Source of the DNA: Acidobacteriota bacterium
GTDB lineage: Bacteria; Acidobacteriota; Vicinamibacteria; Vicinamibacterales; UBA8438
DNA length: 13,676 nt
Direction: 5' to 3'
NCBI GenBank assembly: GCA_011523485.1
Contig: WTGR01000411.1
Span: forward strand, 1-13,676
The translations under genes were made by a program, and so were the position numbers. The notes under the pieces are model-generated. The model had not been told where the DNA came from and made no database searches. It worked only from the letters and a program-made list of their open reading frames with translations. Positions within the stretch are counted from its first letter, which is position 1. Each line of letters opens with the position of its first letter. Of this stretch, positions 7,062 through 13,665 are shown in pieces.

Positions 7062-8969
7062 GTGAGGAATGCCGTGCGGTCGGCCGTCGTGGCGGTCCTG
7101 GCGTTCGTCGTGGTCGCGATGCCGTCGGTCGTGCTGGCCGATGGCCGGGTGGCGCTGGTGGTGGGCAACAGCACCTACGCCCACATCGGCCGGCTGCCGA
7201 ACCCGGACAGCGATGCCCGGGACATGGCGGTGGCGCTGCGACGGCTCGGCTTCCATGTGACGACGGAATTCGATGCCGACCGGATGGAGCTGACCGAGGC
7301 GCTACGGGCGTTCACGCGGCAGAGCGCGGGCGCGGACGTCTCGCTGGTCTTCTACGCGGGCCACGGCATCGAGATGGACGGCGTCGACTACCTCGTCCCG
7401 GTGGATGCGCGCCTGGAGCGCGACGTCGACGTGCGCTTCGAGACGGTGACGGTCGATGACCTGTTGGTATCCACGGCGGGCGCCTCGTTGCGGCTGGTGA
7501 TCCTGGACGCCTGCCGGAACAACCCGCTGGCCCGCTCGATGCAGCGCACGGCGGCGATCCGCAGCGTCAGCGGCGGCAGCTTCGCGGGCTTGAACGAGGA
7601 CCTGCTGGGGGACGAGACGCTGGTGGCGTATGCGGCGGCGGCGGGGACGACGGCGGCGGACGGCCGCGGCCGCAACAGCCCCTATACGTCGGCGCTGCTG
7701 GCCCATCTGGAGGAGCCGCTGGAGTTGAGCGCACTGTTCCGTCGGGTGCGCGCGCAAGTGCTGGAAGCGACGAATGGGGAGCAGCGCCCGCACGAGTATG
7801 CGTCGCTCCTGCGCGAGCACTACCTCCAGGGCGCGGCGGGGCCCGGAACGGTGGTCGTCGCGGCCGGCGGGTCGGCTGACATGCGGGCGCAGCAGGAGAT
7901 GGTGTTCTGGCAGTCGATCTCCAACAGCGCGGATCCTGCGGACTTCCAGGCGTACCTGGAGGAGTTTCCGAACGGTGCCTTCGCGCGTCTGGCCCGGAAC
8001 CGCGTGGCGGTGCTGGCGGCGGACGGGGGCGACCCGCCGACGGCGGAACGTCCGCAGCCCGGCGTTTCCTCGCCGCCGCCTGTCGACAGTACGGGGCCGG
8101 TGGCCGGAAGTGGATTCCGTGACTGCGATGACTGTCCGGAGATGGCAGTGGTACCGGCCGGCGCATTCCGGATGGGCTGCGTCTCGGGTGACGGGTGTCA
8201 GAACAACGAACACCCGGTGCATGACGTCGAGGTGGCGTCATTCGCGCTATCGAAGTACGAAGTGACCCGCGGACAGTTCGCCGCGTTCGTGGCGGCGACG
8301 GCCTACGTGGCGCGTGGGTGCTACGTGTATGCCTGGGAGGTCCGCTCGTTCGCCCGGGATCGCTGGAGATGGGAGACCGATCAGCAAGCGTCCTGGGAGG
8401 CCCCTGGTTTCGAGCAACAGGCGATCGAGCCCGTGGTGTGCGTGAGCTGGGAGGATGCCAAGGCGTATGTTCGGTGGCTGAGTCGGGAGACCGGTCGGGA
8501 TTATCGGCTGCCGAGTGAGGCAGAGTGGGAGTATGCGGCGCGCGCTGGGACGACCACGCCGTTCTACTGGGGTGCCCGGGTGAATGAGCACTGTTCACAC
8601 GGCAACGGCACCGACCGGACGGCGGAGAGAACCTTCCGATCACGTGTATATGCTTTCAGTTCCTCCGACTGCACAGACGGAGTTGCACGGACTGCCGCGG
8701 TGGGGTCGTACAGCCCGAACGCGTTCGGGCTGTACGACATGGCGGGCAACGTGCACGAGTTGGTCGAGGACTGCTGGCACGACAACTACTCGGGCGCGCC
8801 CCGCGACGGCTCCGCATGGACAAGCGGCGGCGATTGCCGTCGTCGCGTGGGACGCGGCGGCTCCTGGAACTGGAGGGTGGAGGACCTACGCTCGGCGGAC
8901 CGCGGCCGGCTCCATGCGGGATTCCGAAGTTCCACCTACGGTTTTCGTGTAGCAAGGACGCTTGACTAG
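7062..8969 (+). CDS. Exported caspase-family protease fused to FGE-sulfatase-fold domain
   Basis: A 635-aa protein from a GTG start. Residues 1-26 are a signal peptide ending VVLA. A C14 caspase-like domain runs about 27-255: RVALVVGNSTY, LPNPDSDARDM, catalytic His101 in YAGHGIEMDG, catalytic Cys151 in LDACRNNPLA, then AYAAAAGTTAADGRGRNSPY. Residues 281-318 carry the FWQSISNSADPADFQAYL linker also found in the FGE gene at 279-1847. An FGE-fold domain covers 351-635: MAVVPAGAFRMG, KYEVTRGQF, VCVSWEDA, YRLPSEAEWEYAA, PNAFGLYDMAGNV, RGGSWNWR and GFRVART. The FGE oxidase Cys pair after RGG is absent. With both catalytic residues present, the protease is predicted active, cleaving after basic residues as orthocaspases generally do (family knowledge, not visible here). 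It is likely periplasmic or secreted. The FGE domain may bind a ligand or substrate and gate the protease; that is inference. Confidence 0.92.
   Translation: MRNAVRSAVVAVLAFVVVAMPSVVLADGRVALVVGNSTYAHIGRLPNPDSDARDMAVALRRLGFHVTTEFDADRMELTEALRAFTRQSAGADVSLVFYAGHGIEMDGVDYLVPVDARLERDVDVRFETVTVDDLLVSTAGASLRLVILDACRNNPLARSMQRTAAIRSVSGGSFAGLNEDLLGDETLVAYAAAAGTTAADGRGRNSPYTSALLAHLEEPLELSALFRRVRAQVLEATNGEQRPHEYASLLREHYLQGAAGPGTVVVAAGGSADMRAQQEMVFWQSISNSADPADFQAYLEEFPNGAFARLARNRVAVLAADGGDPPTAERPQPGVSSPPPVDSTGPVAGSGFRDCDDCPEMAVVPAGAFRMGCVSGDGCQNNEHPVHDVEVASFALSKYEVTRGQFAAFVAATAYVARGCYVYAWEVRSFARDRWRWETDQQASWEAPGFEQQAIEPVVCVSWEDAKAYVRWLSRETGRDYRLPSEAEWEYAARAGTTTPFYWGARVNEHCSHGNGTDRTAERTFRSRVYAFSSSDCTDGVARTAAVGSYSPNAFGLYDMAGNVHELVEDCWHDNYSGAPRDGSAWTSGGDCRRRVGRGGSWNWRVEDLRSADRGRLHAGFRSSTYGFRVARTLD
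7095..7660 (+). repeat. Caspase-module paralogous repeat, copy 1 (others 9150-9645 and 11540-12120)
   Basis: From the signal peptide through the catalytic core, the three caspase modules are very similar at nucleotide level, with long runs of identical bases such as gtggtgggcaacagcaccta and ctacgcgggccacggcatcg in all three. This is far closer than the family average and points to recent duplication or gene conversion. The similarity stops where the C-terminal domains begin. Confidence 0.85.
8705..8738. repeat. Perfect 34-base palindrome inside the FGE domain
   Basis: The sequence is its own reverse complement around a centre between 8721 and 8722. The left arm is gtcgtacagcccgaacg and the right arm cgttcgggctgtacgac. 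It encodes the conserved VGSYSPNAFGLYD stretch of the FGE fold. The equivalent stretch of the FGE gene at 279-1847 is not palindromic, so the protein motif alone does not force it. Confidence 0.9.
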
Positions 8970-9120
8970 CCCGTGCAAGCTCGTGGAGGGTCGCCATGCC
9001 GATGCCCGGCGGGGATACAGGCAGTGAACCGGCAGGCCGACGTCGGCGCGGCGTCGAGTCCTATACAACCGGGCTTCGGTTAACCGCGAGCACCGCCAGT
9101 CATGAATACGCTGTAGGAAA

Positions 9121-9770
9121 ATGCGCGCAATGCGAGCCGTGAGGCCACTCGTTATCGCCGTCCTGGTGCTGGTCGTCCTCGTGACGCCAACGGTCGTTCT
9201 GGCCGATGGCCGAGTGGCTCTGGTGGTGGGCAACAGCACCTACGCCCACATCGGGCGGCTGCCGAATCCGGACAACGACGCCCGGGACATGTCGGCGGCG
9301 CTGCGGCGACTCGGGTTCGAGGTGACGACCGAGCTCGATGCCGACCGGGTGGGGCTGACCGAGGCGTTGCGCCAGTTCACGCGGGACAGCGCCGGGGCGG
9401 ACGTCTCGCTGGTGTTCTACGCGGGCCACGGCATCGAGATGGACGGCGTCAACTACCTCGTCCCGGTAGACGCGCTTGGAACGCGACGTGGACGTGCGCT
9501 TCGAGACGGTGACGGTCGACGACCTGCTGGTATCCACATCGGGCGCGTCGTTGCGGCTGGTGATCCTGGATGCTTGCCGGAACAATCCGCTGGCGCGCTC
9601 GATGCAGCGGACGGCTGCGAGCCGGACGGTGAGCGGCGGCAACTTCTCCCGCCGACAGAGAGAAGAAGGGGATGGTCATGCACAAGACAATCACGGCTAC
9701 GCGCTTGTATCTGGCAGCCGAGCACGGAGATCGGTTGGCACAGGAGAACCTCGACCGTCTTCGTCGGTGA
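9121..9770 (+). pseudogene. Decayed caspase-Sel1 gene (frameshift plus internal deletion)
   Basis: From ATG 9121 (TAGGA just upstream) a signal peptide and caspase domain run in frame through YAGHGIEMDG with the catalytic His. Near 9471 two bases are missing compared with the intact paralogs (gcgcttggaacgc against gcgcgcctggagcgc) and the frame shifts. The other frame then continues with DVDVRFETVTVDDLL and the catalytic Cys in LDACRNNPLA up to VSGGNF near 9645. There the caspase stops abruptly. In a third frame, 9711-9770 reads LAAEHGDRLAQENLDRLRR and a stop, closely resembling the end of the caspase-Sel1 protein at 11512-13008 (AQEQLDRLR). So the rest of the caspase and the body of the Sel1 array have been deleted. 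No intact protease can be made. A fragment of about 115 aa with its own signal peptide and the His but not the Cys could still be translated. Confidence 0.88.
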
Positions 9771-9954
9771 GTCGGTGAAGGGTGCGGGAGACCATCGGGG
9801 GATGAAACGACTGCAGTTACAAGGTCCGACCGGTCCTTGGGCTTGAACCGAGAGGCCTGTCCGGGGCCTTCGCAGCTTCGACAGTGCGGGTCTGCCTCGA
9901 CGATGAAGAAATCACACTGCTGCGGCAAAGTCGAAACGAAGAGAGGAAACGCCA
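9771..9954. other. Intergenic spacer
   Basis: Short spacer between the caspase-Sel1 pseudogene and the first anchored protein. It holds the ribosome binding site of the next gene. I see no convincing promoter or terminator. Confidence 0.4.
9941..9949 (+). promoter_or_regulatory. Ribosome binding site for 9955
   Basis: GAGAGGAAA lies five bases before ATG 9955 and fixes the start of the 150-aa anchored protein. Confidence 0.65.
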
Positions 9955-10407
9955 ATGAGAGTAGTTGATCTCGGCATCATCATCGCTCTAGTCGTTGCCG
10001 TCGCGGGCGGCACAGCCTATGTGGTCCAAATTCGGGCTGAAGTCGATGAGCTGCGCCGACAGGTTGATCTTGTCGCACCATTGCAGACAATCATGCAGGC
10101 GACCGAGGAAGCCGTGAATACTTTGCGGAGAGCCGGCCTTATTCAGTTCGACCAGCCGCTGCGATTCAGTACTGGCGGCCGCGGCAGGAACAACGAACGG
10201 CTGATTCGAGTCGATGAGGGGATCTGCTACCTTACTCGGATCACCGGTGATTTCAACGGCAACGGAGAATGGGCCCATGTCCGGCCAACCGACGATGGGT
10301 TCTGGAATCTGCAGACCGACAGCAGGGAACGTTCAGGAGCAGGGGCTTGGATATACGCTGAGGCTCACTGCCTGCGTTTTCCGGAATCGACTCAACCAGA
10401 GGAATGA
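9955..10407 (+). CDS. Membrane-anchored protein with small extracytoplasmic domain
   Basis: A 150-aa protein not assigned to a named family. Residues 5-25 form one hydrophobic helix (LGIIIALVVAVAGGTAYVV) with a short N-terminus, an uncleaved signal anchor. Residues 26-60 look like a coiled coil (IRAEVDELRRQVDLV and following). The rest is polar and probably beta-rich: GICYLTRITGDFNGNGEW, then FWNLQTDS and AWIYAEAHCLRF. Cys91 and Cys139 could form a disulfide, consistent with an export location. The pattern CxLT..tG.F.G.GE.......WxL...S....A.A.C looks like a small repeatable surface domain, but I cannot name it. It sits between a dead caspase gene and a collar-like protein, in DNA visibly less GC-rich than the rest. 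Confidence 0.75.
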   Translation: MRVVDLGIIIALVVAVAGGTAYVVQIRAEVDELRRQVDLVAPLQTIMQATEEAVNTLRRAGLIQFDQPLRFSTGGRGRNNERLIRVDEGICYLTRITGDFNGNGEWAHVRPTDDGFWNLQTDSRERSGAGAWIYAEAHCLRFPESTQPEE

Positions 10408-10608
10408 CGGTGGCCTTCTACTGATGGGCCGCGAGGTCGCGTGCGAGGCGAGCACGGAAGTCCAGCGGGGCTTGGCGTTCGGGGTCACCGCCGGCATCCG
10501 GATTCGCGGCTCGTGGTAACTTGCGATGCGCTTGGTGCACTCGGCGGAGCCTTACGTTGACCTAAAAACCTGAGCTACAAGTGAGCGGCTGCATCGAGGA
10601 GGGACCAG
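10408..10608. other. Intergenic spacer
   Basis: About 200 bases between the two anchored-protein genes. TTGACC at 10557-10562 resembles a -35 box, but no matching -10 box lies at the proper distance. No supported gene is present. Confidence 0.4.
10596..10603 (+). promoter_or_regulatory. Ribosome binding site for 10609
   Basis: GAGGAGGG lies five bases before ATG 10609, a strong Shine-Dalgarno that fixes the start of the collar-like protein gene. Confidence 0.75.
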
Positions 10609-11304
10609 ATGACGTTTAGTCAGTTCGCAATCTTGGTCGTGATTGCTGCCTTAGGTGGCGCACTCGGTCCTTGGGTCCGAGCCACACTAGTTGCCTTGTG
10701 GAGTTGGTACCACACGCGAGGTAGGTCAATAGTCGCTCGCGTGGCCGTAGTCATAGTGGTAGTTGTTGTGAGCCTGTCCATAGGTCTACTGTTCCAAATG
10801 GCGATTTACCAAGTAGGCAACATGACCGACCGTATCTCCAAGCTAGAGGCCGCCACGGCTCAGATCAATGCTATAGAGCGTATGGACATCGGCACGCCAG
10901 CCGCTACGATTCCCGGTTCGGCAGTTGTCGCCTTCAATAGTAGTGAGTGTCCTTCTGGATGGCGAGAATTCGCACCAGGAAGAGGGCGCACAATCGTAGG
11001 AACCGGCAGACACTCGGCGGCAGACCGTTACGACCAAGAATTGGGGGAGTGGGAATTCAGTGAGACTGGCGGAAGCCGAACTCACAGGCTAGAAGAAGCT
11101 GAAATTCCCGCGCATCGACATGCGTACACGTTCTCTAGTGGCCGCAATTCGCCCCAACATGTCGACATCAGTTCAGACGAGTTCGGGTATAAGGACTTAC
11201 CGAATAGGATGACCGGAGCGGCCGGGGGAGGCCAGCCACACAACAACATGCCACCGTTCATTGCTCTGAGTCTTTGCGAGTTGAGGCCGGGAGGTACGCG
11301 GTGA
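10609..11304 (+). CDS. Membrane protein with phage tail-collar-like C-terminal domain
   Basis: A 231-aa protein. Two hydrophobic stretches lie at about 5-30 and 41-69, the second with a run of valines. A short coiled coil follows (about 71-93, TDRISKLEAATAQINAIE). The C-terminal domain (about 100-226) resembles tail-collar / short-tail-fibre tip domains: VVAFNSSECPSGWREF, GRTIVGTGR, HRLEEAEIPAHRHAY, a Gly-rich loop, then GGGQPHNNMPPFIALSLCE. Cys114 and Cys223 are placed to bridge. In phage fibres and related bacterial proteins this fold is a trimeric receptor-binding tip; here it is tethered to a membrane, so a surface adhesin or sensor role is plausible but inferred. No other phage structural genes are nearby. 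Codon use is less GC-biased than in the caspase and kinase genes (AGG, CTA, ATA and AGT codons are frequent), suggesting a different origin. Confidence 0.82.
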   Translation: MTFSQFAILVVIAALGGALGPWVRATLVALWSWYHTRGRSIVARVAVVIVVVVVSLSIGLLFQMAIYQVGNMTDRISKLEAATAQINAIERMDIGTPAATIPGSAVVAFNSSECPSGWREFAPGRGRTIVGTGRHSAADRYDQELGEWEFSETGGSRTHRLEEAEIPAHRHAYTFSSGRNSPQHVDISSDEFGYKDLPNRMTGAAGGGQPHNNMPPFIALSLCELRPGGTR

Positions 11305-11318
11305 GCGCGACTCACCGC
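11298..11318 (+). terminator. Hairpin overlapping the 10609-11304 stop codon
   Basis: gcggtgag and ctcaccgc form a perfect 8-bp stem around a 5-base loop (cgcga), starting within the last codons of the collar-like gene. No T-tract follows, so an intrinsic terminator role is uncertain. It may instead protect the 3' end of the transcript. Confidence 0.35.
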
Positions 11319-11511
11319 TCAGGAACGCGAGGTCTGTCAACAGACGGTCCGCAAGCTCAACGAGTGCGGTTCTTCTTCGTCGGGCGATGGAGACGACATT
11401 GGCTGAAGCACTCCGACGAGAAGGGGCCGCCTCGGTGTTCGTGTCCCTCGCTTCCTGACCGCCAGGAGCTCAGCCGAGCTTCGGCGCGCACTGGAAGGCG
11501 GGGGCGCTGGT

Positions 11512-13008
11512 GTGATTGGAATGAAGGCCGTGCGGTCGTTCGTCGTTGCCCTTCTGACGTGGGTCGTCCTCGCGACGCCGACGGTCGTGCTGGCCGACGG
11601 CCGGGTAGCGTTGGTGGTGGGCAACAGCACCTACCCCCACATCGGGCGGCTGCCGAATCCGGACAACGACGCCCGGGACATGGCGGCGGCGCTGCGGCGG
11701 CTCGGCTTCGAGGTAACGACCGCGCTCGACGCCGATCGTGTGGAGTTGACCGAGGCGCTGCGCGCGTTCACGCGGCTGAGCGCCGAGGCGGACGTCTCGC
11801 TGGTCTTCTACGCGGGCCACGGCATCGAGATGGACGGCGTCAACTACCTTGTCCCGGTCAACGCGCGCCTGGAGCGCGACGTCGACGTACGCTTCGAGAC
11901 GGTAACGGTCGACGACCTGCTGGTGTCGACGTCGGGTGCGTCGTTGCGGCTCCTGATCCTGGATGTGTGTCGGAACAACCCGCTGGCGCGCTCCATGCAG
12001 CGGGCGGCGGCGACGCGTACGGTCAGCGGCAGCTTCGCCGACCTGAACGAGGACCTGCTGGGGGACGAGACGCTGGTGGCGTATGCCGCAGCGGCGGGGA
12101 CGACGGCGGCCGACGGGCGGGGGCGGAACAGCCCGTACACGGCGGCGCTGCTGTCGCACCTGGAGATGCCGCTGGAGATCGGGCTGTTGTTCCGGCGGGT
12201 TCGTGCGCAGGTGCTGGCGGCGACCAACGGTGCGCAGCGTCCGCACGAGTACCACTCGCTGGTGGGCGAGCACTACCTGACGCAGACGCTGGCCGGGGGC
12301 GCGTCGGCCACGGTGACGGCAGCGGTTCCAGCGGCACCGGCGCCGGCTGATCCTCCTCCACCTGATCCGGCGGAGATCGACGTCACCGAGCTGCACGTCG
12401 CTGCGCTGCGCGAGCTGGCCGAGGCGGGAGACGCCGAGGCGCAGACGGAGCTCGGCGAGCGATACGAGGACGGTCGCGATGTCGTGCAGGACTATGGTGT
12501 TGCCGTGTCCTGGTTCCGTCGAGCGGCCGACCAAGGCCATGCGCCCGGCCAGGTCGCCCTTGGGTTCATGTACGACCGAGGCCGCGGCGTGGGACAGAAT
12601 GACGCCGACGCGGTCCGTTGGTACCGCCGCGCTGCAGAACAGGGCAACGCCCGCGCGCAGCACAACCTCGGCGTCATGTACCGCGAGGGACGTGGGGTCG
12701 CGCAGGACGACGCAAGCGCTGTAGCGTGGTTCCGCCGCGCGGCTGACCAGGGACGGATCGATGCGCAGCACAACCTCGGCTGGATGTACCTCCACGGACG
12801 TGGTGTGCCCCAGGGCTACGACGTGGCCATCACATGGATCCGCCGGGCCGCCGAGCAGGGCGAGCCCTACGCGCAGGTACGCTGGGCTGGATGTACGAGA
12901 ACGGTCGCGGCGTGCGGCGCGACCACGTTAGAAGCGGTCCGGTGGTATGCGCGTGCTGCGGACCAGGGCCACTCGTGGGCGCAGGAGCAACTCGACCGTC
13001 TTCGGTGA
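11512..13008 (+). CDS. Exported caspase-family protease fused to Sel1 repeats
   Basis: A 498-aa protein from GTG 11512, which has a G-rich AAGGCGGGGG about seven bases upstream; ATG 11521, three codons on, is an alternative. A signal peptide ends VVLA near residue 28. A C14 caspase-like domain follows (about 29-258) with His103 in YAGHGIEMDG and Cys153 in LDVCRNNPLA; the paralogs have DAC here. A Pro/Ala linker (266-287) leads to five 36-residue Sel1 units at 308-343, 344-379, 380-415, 416-451 and 452-487, then a capping SWAQEQLDRLR. Sel1 arrays are alpha-solenoids that bind other proteins, so the repeats may recruit or sense a partner. The fifth unit loses its Sel1 consensus over about 17 residues because of two compensating single-base indels (12879-12930). 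The protein lacks the FWQSI linker of the FGE-type paralogs. Likely periplasmic or secreted and catalytically intact. Confidence 0.92.
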   Translation: MIGMKAVRSFVVALLTWVVLATPTVVLADGRVALVVGNSTYPHIGRLPNPDNDARDMAAALRRLGFEVTTALDADRVELTEALRAFTRLSAEADVSLVFYAGHGIEMDGVNYLVPVNARLERDVDVRFETVTVDDLLVSTSGASLRLLILDVCRNNPLARSMQRAAATRTVSGSFADLNEDLLGDETLVAYAAAAGTTAADGRGRNSPYTAALLSHLEMPLEIGLLFRRVRAQVLAATNGAQRPHEYHSLVGEHYLTQTLAGGASATVTAAVPAAPAPADPPPPDPAEIDVTELHVAALRELAEAGDAEAQTELGERYEDGRDVVQDYGVAVSWFRRAADQGHAPGQVALGFMYDRGRGVGQNDADAVRWYRRAAEQGNARAQHNLGVMYREGRGVAQDDASAVAWFRRAADQGRIDAQHNLGWMYLHGRGVPQGYDVAITWIRRAAEQGEPYAQVRWAGCTRTVAACGATTLEAVRWYARAADQGHSWAQEQLDRLR

Positions 13009-13385
13009 ATCTTGATGCGGCAGGACGTAACGATTGTGACGCGGGGCAATCGCCGGACCTGCCCCCCGTTCTGGAGGAGGCGCGTCAACGTCACGTGCAG
13101 TGCGGAGACATCGCGCTCGTACAGAAACGAGCCGTGGCGGCGCGAGCACGAGCCGGCGCCTGGCCACAACCGCAACCGGCCACGCAGCAGGCGCTAACTC
13201 CCATCCTCCATACCTTGAGCACCCGGTACTTCCGGCCTGCTCGCTGGCGTGCTCGCCCTGCGTAGCGCGAGGCGCGCCCTGCGCGTCGTGGGTCGCGACC
13301 GCTGGTCACGGGTACCGGCGGCCGCCCGCTTGCGCCATCGACAGTCCGGTTTGTCAGTAGCGGCACGTGTTGCGTCCTGCGCGCA
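13009..13385. other. Convergent intergenic region
   Basis: About 375 bases between the caspase-Sel1 gene (plus) and the ABC exporter gene (minus), which converge here. Short frames give Arg/Pro/Ala-rich translations with no motif. From 13316 the sequence is the direct repeat shared with 6387-6674. I see no clear terminator hairpin with a T-tract. Confidence 0.5.
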
Positions 13386-13665
13386 TCAGACCAACTGGCG
13401 CCTGGCGAGCTCCGCGAAGATCCGGTCGCGCGCGATCAGCTCGTCGTAGCGGCCGCTCTCGGCGATCCGCCCCTGGTCGAGGACGTAGATGCGGTCCGCG
13501 TCGCGCACGGTGCTGAGGCGGTGGGCGATCACGATGCGGGTGATGCTGAGCTTCCCGAGCGAGTCCTGCACGACCGACTGGGTGTGGTTGTCGAGAGCGC
13601 TGGTCGCCTCGTCGAGCAGCAGGATGCGGGGCTTGCGGGCCAGCGCGCGGGCGATCAGCAGCCGC
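13316..13665. repeat. Direct repeat copy 2 (partner 6387-6674)
   Basis: This is the longer copy of the direct repeat. It contains the 62 bases (13535-13596) missing from the left copy. The two copies bracket about 6.9 kb holding the whole caspase array, so recombination between them could delete or duplicate that block. Confidence 0.9.

Noticed and set aside
9449..9955. 168-aa minus-strand frame with a stretch DFFIVEADPHCRSC
   Set aside because: Overlaps the caspase pseudogene antisense. The leading segment matches no family I know and has no clear ribosome binding site.
10557..10590. Possible sigma-70 promoter (TTGACC) before the collar-like gene
   Set aside because: The only -10-like sequence (TACAAG) is 13 bases away, too close for a normal spacer.
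11331..11344. Short dyad gtctgtcaacagac as an operator
   Set aside because: A 6-bp stem around 2 bases is expected by chance in a window this size and has no supporting context.
11470..12795. 441-aa open frame on the minus strand
   Set aside because: Antisense to the caspase-Sel1 gene. Similar shadows appear opposite the other caspase copies (7302-8222 and 9100-9642) simply because the sense strands are paralogous.
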